The notes under the pieces: generated by a model
The model's input: the letters and a program-made list of their open reading frames with translations, nothing else
What the model was told of the DNA's origin: nothing
Databases searched by the model: none
Shown here: one piece after another, positions 8,831-17,096 of the stretch
How positions within the stretch are numbered: the stretch's first letter is position 1
Layout: each line of letters opens with the position of its first letter
Translations under genes and position numbers: made by a program
NCBI RefSeq assembly: GCF_004000785.1
Contig: NZ_BILX01000025.1
Span: 1 to 64,000, forward strand
Direction: 5' to 3'
Source of the DNA: Paenibacillus ehimensis NBRC 15659
Lineage (GTDB): Bacteria; Bacillota; Bacilli; Paenibacillales; NBRC-103111
DNA length: 64,000 nucleotides

Positions 8831-9700
8831 TTATCCGCCCACAATCTCGCCGCCGTTGATATGCAGAAATTGACCGGACATATAGGATGAGTCGTCCGAC
8901 GCAAGAAACACATAGGCCGGTCCGAGCTCTTCGGGCTGTCCCGGCCGTTTCATCGGCGAGTCGCCGCCGAATTCCGCAACCTTTTCCTCATCGAACGTCG
9001 AAGGAATAAGCGGCGTCCAAATCGGTCCCGGCGCGATGCCGTTCACACGGATGCCCTTGCCGACCAAGTTCATCGACAGCGAACGGGTGAAGGAGACGAT
9101 CGCCCCTTTCGTCGCCGAATAGTCGATCAGCTCGGGATTGCCCCGGTATGCCGTAATGGAGGCCGTATTGATGATGGACGATCCTTCTTTTAAATGGGGC
9201 ATCGCCGCTTTCGTCATATAAAAGAACGAAAACAAATTCGTCCGGAACGTCCGCTCAAGCTGCTCCTGCGAGATGTCGTCGATGCGACGCTGCGGATGCT
9301 GCTCGGCCGCATTGTTTACCAGAATGTCCAGCCTGCCGAAGGTCTCGACCGTCCGCTTCACGGTTTCTTGGCAGAACGGCTCGTCCCCGATATCCCCTTG
9401 AATCAGCAGGCACTTTCGGCCTTCCGCTTCGATCAGACGCTTCGTCTCCTCCGCATCCCCTGTTTCGTTCAAATAGACGATGGCCAAATCCGCTCCTTCC
9501 GCCGCAAAGCATACCGCCGCAGCGCGCCCGATTCCGCTGTCCCCGCCTGTGATCACCGCAACCTTTCCCTGCAGCTTCCCGCTTCCCTTGTATTTTCGGT
9601 CAACAGCCCTTGGCCTTGGGGTCATGCGGCTTTCGATGCCGGGCTGCCGATCCTGATGCTGTGCCGGCATCGTTTGCTTGTCCGTTTGAAGTGTGCTCAT
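8831..9700 (-). CDS. SDR-family NAD(P)-dependent oxidoreductase, general-stress type (YdaD/YhxC-like)
   Basis: 289 residues from ATG 9700 (AGAGGAG upstream); the open frame runs further left only through the neighbouring gene. Classical extended-N-terminus SDR: nucleotide loop TGGDSGIGRA near residue 54, NNAA at about 130, catalytic Ser in INTASITAY, and the YSATKGA Tyr-Lys pair near 198. The 40-residue polar N-terminal extension with many Gln/Arg residues is typical of B. subtilis general stress proteins YdaD/YhxC (glucose-ribitol dehydrogenase group). It follows ydaT by 52 bases and probably shares its transcript, which begins at a SigB-like promoter. Substrate unknown; a soluble stress-induced dehydrogenase is the expected role. 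Confidence 0.93.
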   Translation of the reverse strand: MSTLQTDKQTMPAQHQDRQPGIESRMTPRPRAVDRKYKGSGKLQGKVAVITGGDSGIGRAAAVCFAAEGADLAIVYLNETGDAEETKRLIEAEGRKCLLIQGDIGDEPFCQETVKRTVETFGRLDILVNNAAEQHPQRRIDDISQEQLERTFRTNLFSFFYMTKAAMPHLKEGSSIINTASITAYRGNPELIDYSATKGAIVSFTRSLSMNLVGKGIRVNGIAPGPIWTPLIPSTFDEEKVAEFGGDSPMKRPGQPEELGPAYVFLASDDSSYMSGQFLHINGGEIVGG

Positions 9701-9752
9701 GTTCGATCGCTCCTCTCTCGGATTCAAACTATACTTTGCCAAGCGTAGACGG

Positions 9753-10133
9753 CTAAGAATAATTATGCGACATCTCCACGGTGCCGTCCTTTCGGTGCAC
9801 GATCGCACTCGTATTCGCGTCGGAAGCCCATTCCTTCGCCTGGTCCACCGCCTCCAGCTTCGTGTCGGCTTGATAACGCAACGCGCCGCCCTCTTCTTTG
9901 ACGGCCCACCCCTCCTCATGAGGAACGACATGGAGCTTGGCGCGGCGGCCCTCCGGCGGATGCTTCGGATGCTCCTCGCCCCACTCCTTCGCTTTGGCGG
10001 TAGCAATGGCAATCGCCCGCCCTTCTTCGTATCCTTCATCCAGCAGCGCATTCGCGATGTCGATGGCCTTCTCCCTCACTCGAGGCTCCAGGTTTTTCAT
10101 GGAAACCGGATAATCTCGTTTGTTCCATGGCAC
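9753..10133 (-). CDS. ydaT: YdaT-like DUF2188 protein
   Basis: 126 residues. The first half (MPWNKRDYPVSMKNL, then REKAIDIANALLDEGYEEG) is the YdaT/ChaB-like helical module. The second half carries a DUF2188 domain, where WAVKEEGGALR, TKLEAVDQAKEWA and the closing SAIVHRKDGTVE match the pattern of this small domain. In B. subtilis ydaT belongs to the SigB general stress regulon; the biochemical role is unknown. Start at 10133 has AGGAGAGGAGG upstream. First gene of a likely two-gene stress unit with the SDR gene. Confidence 0.9.
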   Translation of the reverse strand: MPWNKRDYPVSMKNLEPRVREKAIDIANALLDEGYEEGRAIAIATAKAKEWGEEHPKHPPEGRRAKLHVVPHEEGWAVKEEGGALRYQADTKLEAVDQAKEWASDANTSAIVHRKDGTVEMSHNYS

Positions 10134-10172
10134 GGAAACAACCTCCTCTCCTGAATGGCCTTACGTTCTTAC

Positions 10173-10197
10173 TTACCCGCCAAGCATGCGGTGAAAC
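10173..10197 (-). promoter_or_regulatory. SigB-like promoter before ydaT
   Basis: Minus strand GTTTCA, 13 bases, GGGTAA. The known Bacillus SigB pattern is GTTTAA, 13-15 bases, GGGTAT (or GGGWAW), so both boxes match at five of six or better with correct spacing. The position, about 40 bases before the ATG, and the stress-type genes downstream fit. Whether this organism has a SigB-type sigma factor cannot be seen here. Confidence 0.55.
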
Positions 10198-10541
10198 AAA
10201 ACAAGTGTCCCGGAGCTTCCCTACAATTAATAATGGTCATTTCCGCTTACCCTTTCCTCAAAAAAAATCCCCTCTCCCCTTGGAGAACATCCCGGATATT
10301 CCGGACGCAGCCAAATCGGGTTTACCTGGGTACGCGTGTCATGCGTTTTTAGAAAATGCGTGCCTTACCCGTTGGTTGTTCAAGCACCGCAGCCGGTTTT
10401 ATGCCTTGGCTGCCTTTCATAAAGATATTATTTCGCCATCCGCCGCTTCACCGACGCTGACGTGTCCCTCCGTGGTCTATGTTCAGGCGCCTGCGGAAGC
10501 AACGGAGCGGCCCGCGCAACATGGAGCGGACCCGCAAGCAT
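10198..10541. other. Gene-poor stretch upstream of the methyltransferase remnant
   Basis: No ORF with a ribosome site or protein-like composition on either strand; an A-rich patch around 10261-10270 has no paired stem. Nothing else recognised. Confidence 0.6.
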
Positions 10542-10840
10542 ATGCCGGACGGCAAGCTGAAAGCCCCCGGGTCGATGGCGGAAAGCGCGGAGCGGCGAAA
10601 CGGGTTTCCTTTGCGCAGGTTCGACGAATGGGCGGCGGGAGGATTTAAGGAAAGCGACTGCGGGCAGTTCGACTACGAGCTGCGGTTTACACCCGGCGCC
10701 TGGAGAGGCAAGGTCCGTTCGATCTCCTGGTTTTCCCAGTTGGACGAAGAAGGCAGACGGCGGGTCGACCGGGAAATTGCCGCGTTGTTCCATGGCGGAT
10801 CGGAGCTGACGATTCCCACCGGTGTTCGTTCGTCCTGCAT
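10542..10840 (+). pseudogene. C-terminal remnant of a SAM-dependent methyltransferase
   Basis: The open frame here has protein-like codon use up to about 10830 and contains FPLRRFDEWAAGGF, then FDYELRFTPGAWRGKVRS and REIAALFHGGSELTIP. Order and wording resemble the end of class I methyltransferases common in Bacillales, where a phrase like PFTHEAWRGRIRACRG is followed by FDREH-ALL and a PELTIPHRV-type tail. The catalytic N-terminal Rossmann part is absent, there is no convincing start or ribosome site, and after ELTIP the frame runs on into the terminator and antisense to the next gene. I read it as a decayed gene fragment. The family match is from memory of the motif, not an alignment. Confidence 0.5.
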
Positions 10841-10884
10841 CAACGCGGCGAACGGCCTCCGGCTTCGCTTTGAACCTGCAACAC

Positions 10885-10924
10885 AAAAAAAGCTGCCGCC
10901 CGACGATCCGTCAGGCGTGCAGCC
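10885..10924 (-). terminator. Intrinsic terminator of the SLH-GH18 gene
   Basis: Minus strand GGCTGCACGCC pairs with GGCGGCAGC (one bulged base) and is followed by seven T. Confidence 0.85.
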
Positions 10925-10941
10925 TTTTGTCTTGTTGTGTC

Positions 10942-12558
10942 TTAACGCTTCGAAATCGCGTCCCAATCGGCGGCAGTCACATTCCCCATATGCCACAGCG
11001 AGACGCCCTTTAGCCCGTAATATTTGGCCAGCCACAGCTTCTTGGCGATGCTGTCCGCATCCTCATAATAGATCGTATGGCTGCCGCGCTCGTCTTGAAA
11101 CGCGATTTGCTTCAGAAAATAAGGATAAGTGCGGTTCAACGCTATGCCCGGGGAAGCCATCCGCTTCTCGACCTCCGCGATATCCGGCTGCGCCAGCGTA
11201 ACCCTTCCTCCCGCCGAGACCCACTGATTCGCCTGCTTCGAGATGCCCAACACCAGCTTCTCTTTAGGGACGAAGCCGAGCGCTTGCTTCACCGTATCGC
11301 TGACCAGCGGCAGCGGAGCCGAAGGCAGTCCGGAATCCTGATGGGTGAAATCGTAAGCCATCAAGATGACGCTGTCCGCGACCTCGCCGATTCCGCGCAG
11401 GTCGTATCCTTTGTAGTAATACGTCGGCGGCACGGCCACCGTCAACGTTTTGCTCCCGAGACCCGCCTTGACTTCGCGCAGGAATGCCACATAGTCGGCG
11501 GCAGCGTCCGCTTCTTTCAGTCCCTCCAAGTCGAGGCACACTCCCGTGAACGCCTCACCCGTCTCGGACAGCACGGCTTTCAGCGATTCGACGAAACTTT
11601 TCCGCGCCGCAGCATCCCGTAGAAACTCCTTCACCCGGTCCCGCGGCTCGGCCGCGAAGATCATCAGCTCCTTGCCGAGCTTTGCCCGAGTAGCGGCATC
11701 GACCGGCTCCTGCCAGCCGTCCGGAAACCGGTACTCCGTCGCCTTCGTATCCAGCTTCGCGCTTCCCACGCCCGGATAGGACAAGCCAGACCAGCCGAAC
11801 GCGACGCGATCAAGCAGCGGCATCCGCTGTATGGCCGGATACGACCGGATCGCATAAAAGCCCGTCACTTCAAGCTTTCGCTCCCCGAGCCCGGCATTCA
11901 ACAGCCGGTAGATCGTTGCGGCGGCTTCCTTGCGTGTCAAAGAGCTTGCGGGACGAAACCCGTTTCCGTCGCCTTCCATGATCCCTTGACGGACGGCATA
12001 ATACACGTAGGGCGCAAGGCCCTGACCGATAACTCCATGATCGGAAAACTGCCGCAGCTCCCGCTCCTTCGTCCATTCGTCCTCCGTCCAGCGCTTCGCG
12101 AAATCGGGCGCTTCGAGGCTCAACAAATATTTTCCGATGGCAGCGGCCACTTCCTCCCGTTTCACCTCAAGCTCCGGATGAAGCGCTCCTGACGCATCCG
12201 GCATAAAATCGATCCACTGCTTCTCCAGCGCCGCGGTAATGTAAGGATAAGACCACCGCTCCGCAGGCACATCCGTCAGCTTCGCGCCACCCTTGTCCTG
12301 ATCGTTCCGGGTATCCGGGCGCGCCGCGTTCACGAGCAGCTTGACGAACGCTTCGCGGGACAACGAATCGTTGGGGCGGTACGTCAGGTCTTCGTAGCCC
12401 TCGATCACCCCAAGCGCCGACAAGGAATATACGGCTTCCTCCGACCAGTCCCTGGGCGCCAAATCCGCAAAAGGCTTCAACTGAGCCTCGTAAGCGGAAG
12501 CCGTTCCCGCAGCCGCGAGCAGCATGCCTGCCGCAAGCAGCACCATTTTCTTCATCAT
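10942..12558 (-). CDS. SLH-domain protein with C-terminal GH18 (chitinase/spore-hydrolase-like) domain
   Basis: 538 residues from the ATGATG at 12558, eight bases after GAGGGG; an ORF extension to 12648 lacks a ribosome site. A signal peptide ends near TASAYEA. Three SLH repeats at about 25-220 (FADLAPRDWSEEAVYSLSALGVI, LTDVPAERWSYPYITAALE and a third ending GFRPASSLTRKEAAA) should anchor the protein to pyruvylated wall polymer. The GH18 barrel occupies about 235-535. Its strand-4 motif reads GVCLDLEGL, with the catalytic glutamate of DxE type; LMAYDFTHQDSG and SLWHMGN fit later barrel strands. The LysM-free SLH-GH18 layout resembles YaaH/CotE-type cortex or peptidoglycan hydrolases. Monocistronic. 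Confidence 0.92.
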   Translation of the reverse strand: MMKKMVLLAAGMLLAAAGTASAYEAQLKPFADLAPRDWSEEAVYSLSALGVIEGYEDLTYRPNDSLSREAFVKLLVNAARPDTRNDQDKGGAKLTDVPAERWSYPYITAALEKQWIDFMPDASGALHPELEVKREEVAAAIGKYLLSLEAPDFAKRWTEDEWTKERELRQFSDHGVIGQGLAPYVYYAVRQGIMEGDGNGFRPASSLTRKEAAATIYRLLNAGLGERKLEVTGFYAIRSYPAIQRMPLLDRVAFGWSGLSYPGVGSAKLDTKATEYRFPDGWQEPVDAATRAKLGKELMIFAAEPRDRVKEFLRDAAARKSFVESLKAVLSETGEAFTGVCLDLEGLKEADAAADYVAFLREVKAGLGSKTLTVAVPPTYYYKGYDLRGIGEVADSVILMAYDFTHQDSGLPSAPLPLVSDTVKQALGFVPKEKLVLGISKQANQWVSAGGRVTLAQPDIAEVEKRMASPGIALNRTYPYFLKQIAFQDERGSHTIYYEDADSIAKKLWLAKYYGLKGVSLWHMGNVTAADWDAISKR

Positions 12559-12693
12559 TCCGTCTTCCCCTCTCTCATGGTAGCGTAAAGTTATACGCCA
12601 CGAAGAGAGAGGAGGTTGCGCTCGGATCGGCTGACAGCTGTCTGACAACTGACTGACACCAAGCTGACTTCCCTCTCATACGCCGGGACAAGC

Positions 12694-12728
12694 AAAACCC
12701 GACGGAACGTCGCTTCCGGCGGGCTTTT
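12694..12728 (-). terminator. Bidirectional-looking hairpin after the DUF4023-type gene
   Basis: AAAACCCGACGGAA and TTCCGGCGGGCTTTT pair around six bases; it lies 12 bases past the stop of the small gene on the minus strand. Confidence 0.75.
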
Positions 12729-12739
12729 CAGGTACGGAA

Positions 12740-12886
12740 TCAGTCTTGATGGCTTTTTCGCTTTGCCGGCAGCTTCTTCCCGGGATGGCCTTCCCCGTGA
12801 TGCTCCCGGTTTTTCTCATCCTTCTCCTGCGTTTCGTGCAGCTTGTCCACCCAGGCCTCCGTATCGCCGGCCAAGTCGTCTCTCAT
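12740..12886 (-). CDS. Small DUF4023-type protein (48 aa)
   Basis: A 48-residue gene too short for routine ORF listing. ATG at 12886 follows AAAGGAGG by ten bases, and a terminator hairpin follows the stop. The peptide begins MRDDLAGDTEAWVDKLHETQ and continues with EKDEKNREHHGEGHPGKKLP. The segment VDKLHETQEKDEKN plus the GKKLP ending is the pattern of the DUF4023 family of short, charged Bacillales proteins (function unknown). No signal peptide or membrane segment; rich in Lys, Glu and His. Probably its own transcription unit. Confidence 0.8.
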   Translation of the reverse strand: MRDDLAGDTEAWVDKLHETQEKDEKNREHHGEGHPGKKLPAKRKSHQD

Positions 12887-13014
12887 CTGCGCTATCCCTC
12901 CTTTCGTCGTCGCTATTATGCCCTTGACGCCGAAAAATATGGGTTGATCCCGCCAAAGCTGCCTGACGCAATCCTGATAAACCGATGACTACGCTTTGTA
13001 TCGGACAAGCCGTG

Positions 13015-13023
13015 TGGTATAAT
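13015..13023 (+). promoter_or_regulatory. Extended -10 promoter of the WecA/MraY-type gene
   Basis: TGGTATAAT is a full extended -10; the -35 (TTTGTA, 17 bases upstream) is weak, as expected for extended -10 promoters. Confidence 0.65.
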
Positions 13024-13046
13024 GGGGAATCATAACTAATCGAATA

Positions 13047-14030
13047 TTGACGGAATGTGGAGGGATTTTTATTCTTTACTTGGCCGCCTTTCTCATGTCA
13101 TTTACCATCGTATTCCTGCTCATCCCCCCGCTGCGCCGTTTGGCGTTTCGCATCGATTTTGTGGACAAGCCGAAAGTCGACAACGAAAGGAAAATACATA
13201 GAGAACCGATACCATTGACGGCCGGCCTCGCGATCTTCGCCGGGTTCGTGATCACTTACTTATTCTTCGTACGGGACGATTGGAAGCAGTCCGCCGCCAT
13301 TCTGGCCGGATCGCTGCTGATTCTTATCATCGGTATGGTGGACGACTGGTACAAAACCCACGGCAAGGAGCTCGCCGCTTGGCCGAAGCTGATCGTGCAG
13401 CTTTCCGCAGCCGTCATCGTGTACAGCTCCGGCGTCGTCTTTTACGGGTTCAACAATCCGTTCACCGGAAGCGACGTCATCCTGCCGGTCTGGCTGCAAT
13501 TTTTTCTGACCGTCATGTGGATTTTCGGAGTAACGACCGTCATTAACTTTACGGACGGGATGGACGGACTGGCCGGCGGGCTTTCGGCGATTTCGGCGGT
13601 TACGCTGTTCGTTGTCGCACTGGCTAAAGCGCAGTCCGATTCGGCGATGCTCGCCATCATTCTGGTCGGAGCGGCATTAGCCTACTTGAAATACAACAAG
13701 CCTCCGGCCAAAGTGTTCATGGGCGACGCGGGCGCGACGCTGTTCGGTTTTCTGCTCGGCGTCATCGCCTTGGACGGGGCGTTCAAAGGCGCGACCGTGC
13801 TGTCGCTGCTCGTTCCGATTCTGGCGCTCGGCGTACCGATTTTCGACAACCTGTTCGTCGTGTTCAAGCGGATGATGAACGGCAAGCCGATCTATCAGGC
13901 GGACGCCAGCCAAGCGCACTACCGGCTGCTGCGCAGCGGCTTGAATCCGAAGCAAGTCGTGCTGTTCCTTTGCTTGATCAATACGTGCTTCAGCTTAACC
14001 TCGATCATTTTATTATTGCTTACGGTATAA
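13047..14030 (+). CDS. MraY/WecA-family undecaprenyl-phosphate glycosyl-1-phosphate transferase
   Basis: About 320 residues with ten or so membrane helices. It transfers a sugar-1-phosphate from a UDP-sugar to undecaprenyl phosphate, starting teichoic acid or other wall polymer synthesis (TagO/WecA role). The family motifs are present: VDKPKVDNERKIHREPIPLT near 30-55, the Mg site MVDDW, NFTDGMDGLAGG with its aspartates, and KVFMGDAGATLFGF. The C-terminal HYRLLRSGLNPKQVV histidine loop separates WecA/TagO from MraY. Start choice is unclear. The TTG at 13047 has no ribosome site, whereas GGAGG (13059-13063) is seven bases before an in-frame ATT at 13071, which matches the expected N-terminus better; initiation at ATT is possible. 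Strong terminator downstream. Confidence 0.92.
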   Translation: MTECGGIFILYLAAFLMSFTIVFLLIPPLRRLAFRIDFVDKPKVDNERKIHREPIPLTAGLAIFAGFVITYLFFVRDDWKQSAAILAGSLLILIIGMVDDWYKTHGKELAAWPKLIVQLSAAVIVYSSGVVFYGFNNPFTGSDVILPVWLQFFLTVMWIFGVTTVINFTDGMDGLAGGLSAISAVTLFVVALAKAQSDSAMLAIILVGAALAYLKYNKPPAKVFMGDAGATLFGFLLGVIALDGAFKGATVLSLLVPILALGVPIFDNLFVVFKRMMNGKPIYQADASQAHYRLLRSGLNPKQVVLFLCLINTCFSLTSIILLLLTV

Positions 14031-14062
14031 TTCATCGCGTTATTTTTAATATGAAAAGTCGC

Positions 14063-14107
14063 AAAACAAGCCCTGCCGCATATTGCTGCAAGGCTTGTTT
14101 TTTTATT
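14063..14107 (+). terminator. Intrinsic terminator of the WecA/MraY-type gene
   Basis: AAACAAGCC and GGCTTGTTT arms with inner pairing, followed by TTTTATT on the plus strand. Confidence 0.9.
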
Positions 14108-14124
14108 TATCGGATATGCATTTC

Positions 14125-14171
14125 AAAACCAGAGCCGGGCTCCAGGCACCCGGGAGGGCCCGGAACCGGCT
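14125..14171 (-). terminator. Terminator at the end of the sugar ABC operon
   Basis: Minus strand GC-rich hairpin (GCCGGTTCC against GGAGCCCGGC with mismatches) followed by TGGTTTTG, 25 bases after the dehydrogenase stop. Confidence 0.6.
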
Positions 14172-14195
14172 TTGGGCAGCTTCACAATTCTCAGA

Positions 14196-15194
14196 TCAAT
14201 AAGTAAGCAATACGCCAAGCGTTTCTTTCGGGGCGCGCAGGTACCATTCGTACGCCTCTCCCGCCCGGTCCACCGGAAGCTTCATGGAAATCAGCGGTAA
14301 AACGTCGATCTTCCGCTCGCCAAGCAATCGAATATATTCGTACATGTTGCGCCCTTCCGTCCAACGCACGAAGCCGACCGGATAATCGACGCCATCCTGC
14401 TCGTAACCGGCGTCGTACCGCCCCGGGCCGCCCGCACGCGCGATGCGCAGCTCCGCTTCTTTGGCGAACATGAGCTCCCGGGACAATTCGGCGTGCATGT
14501 CCCCCACGATGACAATGCGGCCCCGGTCCCGCAGCCAGCCGAGCGACCGGTTCAACAGCTCCGCGCCCCCGCCGCTGGCGCACAGGACGACCGCATCCGC
14601 GCCTTCGACCAAATAATCCGTCCGCAGCGAAGCTTCCAGCTCCTCGTAGGAGGCAAACACCGCCTGAAGCCCGGAGCGCCGAAGCATCGAGCACCGCTCC
14701 TCCAGCAAATCCAGCGCGTACACCCGGTATCCCGCCGCTTCCGCAATCTGGCAGGTGAGCTGGCCGAGAATGCCCAGCCCGACCACGGCGACTTTGCTGC
14801 CGAATTGCAGCTCGGCCTGCCGCAGCCCGTGAATCGCAATCGCTCCGAGACCGACGAACGCCGCCTCCTCGGCCGACAGAAAGTCCGGGAGCGGAACGGC
14901 GAGCGCTTTGGGCACGGCGAGCAGCTCCGCGTGCTTCACGTACGGAGCACCGTAGCAGGCCACCCGGTCGCCCGGGCGGACATGCGTCACCCCTTCGCCC
15001 GTTTGGAGCACCGTGCCGACCGCACTGTAGCCGAGCGAGACCGGCGTCGCGCCGGCCCGTTTTTTCATCTCGATCTCCGTGCCCGGGCTGATCGCCGAAC
15101 AGATCGTGCGCACCAGAATGCTATTCGGCTCCACGACCGGCTCAGGCACTTGTCTGACCTCCGCCTCTCCGTTGATGGCGACTACTGCCCTCAT
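14196..15194 (-). CDS. Zinc-type MDR-family dehydrogenase of the sugar operon
   Basis: 332 residues from ATG 15194, chosen because GAGAGGGG lies nine bases upstream; earlier in-frame codons overlap that site. It has a GroES-like N-terminal domain with SPGTEIEMKKRAG and GYSAVGTVLQTGEGV, and a Rossmann domain with VAVVGLGILGQLTC (about 145-158). The structural four-cysteine lobe of classical zinc alcohol dehydrogenases is missing, as in the BchC/IdnD-like short zinc group. Last gene of the ABC importer operon, 42 bases after the second permease gene, so it probably oxidises the imported sugar, polyol or derivative. The substrate is not deducible. Confidence 0.9.
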   Translation of the reverse strand: MRAVVAINGEAEVRQVPEPVVEPNSILVRTICSAISPGTEIEMKKRAGATPVSLGYSAVGTVLQTGEGVTHVRPGDRVACYGAPYVKHAELLAVPKALAVPLPDFLSAEEAAFVGLGAIAIHGLRQAELQFGSKVAVVGLGILGQLTCQIAEAAGYRVYALDLLEERCSMLRRSGLQAVFASYEELEASLRTDYLVEGADAVVLCASGGGAELLNRSLGWLRDRGRIVIVGDMHAELSRELMFAKEAELRIARAGGPGRYDAGYEQDGVDYPVGFVRWTEGRNMYEYIRLLGERKIDVLPLISMKLPVDRAGEAYEWYLRAPKETLGVLLTY

Positions 15195-15236
15195 GATGGT
15201 GTCCCCTCTCTTTTTCCTAACCGAAATCCAAGTCAA

Positions 15237-16049
15237 TTATTTCAAGCCGGACATCGTAATGCCCTCGGTGAAGTAACGCTGGAAAAACAAAAAGATCAAA
15301 AACGTCGGAACGAACGAGATCACCGCCCCGGCCATTTCGAATCCGAAATTGCCCTCCTTGGTCAACAAAGAGGCGAGGCCTACCGTGAGCGGGAACATTT
15401 TCTCGGACGTCGTAAAAATAAGCGGCGTAAACAAGTCATTCCAGCACGAGATGAACGCAAACGTTCCGACGGTGGCCAGCGCCGGCTTGGCCAGCGGCAC
15501 CATGAGCCGGAACAAAATTTTGAAATCCCCGGCCCCGTCGAGATAAGCCGCTTCTTCCAGGTCCTTAGGGATCGTCTGCATGAACTGCCGCACCAGAAAT
15601 ACGCCCATGATCGCCCACAGCTCCGGTACGATAATGGCGGAATACGTGTTGATCCAATGCATTTTGCTGAACATGATGTATTTCGGAATAATCAGCATTT
15701 GATTCGGGATCATGACCATCGCCATAAAGCACCAGAAGATCGTCTCTTTGAACCGGAACTGCTTTTTGGCGAAAATATAACCGAGCACGCCGGCGAAAAA
15801 CATCTGCGTCGCAACCGGCACCAAAGTCATGACGAGCGAGTTGAACAACCACCGCGTCATGCTGCCGCTGTTGAAAATGTAACTATAGTTATACCAGGTC
15901 GGCCGGTCGGGAATCCAAAAGGAAGGATCGGCGAGCGCCACATCCAGCTTTTTGAACGACCCGAGCACCATTACGACAAACGGGAACATGAACGCGATGC
16001 CCGCCAGCACGAGCGGGATATAGACCAGCGTTTTTCGCCCAGCCGTCAT
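15237..16049 (-). CDS. Carbohydrate ABC transporter permease (MsmG/AraQ type)
   Basis: 270 residues from ATG 16049 (AAAGGAGG nine bases upstream). Six membrane helices; the first is YIPLVLAGIAFMFPFVVMVLG. The permease EAA loop EEAAYLDGAGDFKILFRLMVPLAKPAL (residues about 165-190) contacts the shared ATPase. It pairs with the upstream permease and the lipoprotein of the same operon to form a CUT1-family importer. No ATPase gene is in the operon, so an MsmX-type common ATPase elsewhere is expected. Confidence 0.95.
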   Translation of the reverse strand: MTAGRKTLVYIPLVLAGIAFMFPFVVMVLGSFKKLDVALADPSFWIPDRPTWYNYSYIFNSGSMTRWLFNSLVMTLVPVATQMFFAGVLGYIFAKKQFRFKETIFWCFMAMVMIPNQMLIIPKYIMFSKMHWINTYSAIIVPELWAIMGVFLVRQFMQTIPKDLEEAAYLDGAGDFKILFRLMVPLAKPALATVGTFAFISCWNDLFTPLIFTTSEKMFPLTVGLASLLTKEGNFGFEMAGAVISFVPTFLIFLFFQRYFTEGITMSGLK

Positions 16050-16077
16050 GCCGTCCGCCTCCTTTTTTCCGCGAAGT

Positions 16078-17010
16078 TTAATGGTAGGATACGTCTTTGC
16101 CGAGAAATTTGCGCTGCACGAGCGAGATCGTAAAAATGATGAAAAAAAGCACATACGCAAGCACGCTGCCGTAGCCGAAGCGCAGCGACGTGAAGCCTTC
16201 CTGGTACAAGTAATACACGATCGTCGTCGTCGAGTAATCCGGGCCTCCTCCCGTCAGCAGGAACGCGGAATCGAAAATTTGAAACGATCCGATGGTCGTA
16301 ATGATCGCCACGTAAAAATGAATCGGCAGTAGCAGCGGAAACGTGACGCTCCAGAACGTTCGCCAGCCTGTCGCGCCGTCCATCTTCGCCGCTTCGTACA
16401 GATGACCCGGAATCGACTGCAGCCCGGCGTAATAATACACCATCGTGCTTCCGCATACTTTGAAAATGCTCAAAGCGGCAAGCACCGGCAGCGCCTGCTT
16501 CGAATCGGAGAAAAAGAGCTGCGGTTCGATCCCGATATAGCTGAGCAGATGGTTAGCCACCCCGTAGTCCGTTCCCTTGAACAGCCAGGCCCAGATGCCC
16601 GACAAGATAACGAACGACGTGACGACCGGAAGGAAGAACATGCCCTTAAACAGTCCGGCCAGCTTGACTCTGGAGTAAACGAGCAGCGCCAAAATCAAGC
16701 CGAGTGCCATCGTCGGCACGATATAATAGACCGAGAACAGCACGGTGTTCCAGATCGACCGCCAGGCCAGCTTATCCTGCAGGAACCGCTCCCAGTTGCC
16801 GAGTCCCGCAAAGGACGGCTCGCCGATCATCGGCCAATCCATGAAGGTCAGAACGAAGCTGAAGACGAGCGGGGCGAACTGAAATACGAGAAAATGCAGC
16901 AATACCGGCAGCAGAAAAACATAGATAATGGCGTTCTTTTTCCAGCTATGCGCGATCCGTCCGGACAGCACGCTGCGATGATGGATATGCGAGTTTCGTA
17001 CGGATTCCAT
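16078..17010 (-). CDS. Carbohydrate ABC transporter permease (MsmF/LacF type)
   Basis: 310 residues from ATG 17010. The frame is open to an ATG at 17097 that overlaps the stop of the binding-protein gene (TAATG), but that start has no good ribosome site, while GGAGGTGA lies 11 bases before 17010 and the shorter protein fits the family length. Six membrane helices begin with IIYVFLLPVLLHFLVFQFAP. The EAA loop reads YEAAKMDGATGWRTFWSVTFPLLLP. It forms the CUT1 importer with the neighbouring permease. Confidence 0.93.
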   Translation of the reverse strand: MESVRNSHIHHRSVLSGRIAHSWKKNAIIYVFLLPVLLHFLVFQFAPLVFSFVLTFMDWPMIGEPSFAGLGNWERFLQDKLAWRSIWNTVLFSVYYIVPTMALGLILALLVYSRVKLAGLFKGMFFLPVVTSFVILSGIWAWLFKGTDYGVANHLLSYIGIEPQLFFSDSKQALPVLAALSIFKVCGSTMVYYYAGLQSIPGHLYEAAKMDGATGWRTFWSVTFPLLLPIHFYVAIITTIGSFQIFDSAFLLTGGGPDYSTTTIVYYLYQEGFTSLRFGYGSVLAYVLFFIIFTISLVQRKFLGKDVSYH

Positions 17011-17096
17011 ACGGCGAATCGTCACCTCCGGCAGGTCCGAGGCGCAGGGAAAGGCGGCATCAGCCGGTGCCTCTCCCCGCGACTTTGGGTTTGGCA

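Noticed and set aside
10841-11201. Continuation of the plus-strand open frame after the methyltransferase remnant
   Set aside because: It crosses a clear minus-strand terminator and runs antisense to the GH18 gene; codon pattern loses protein character.
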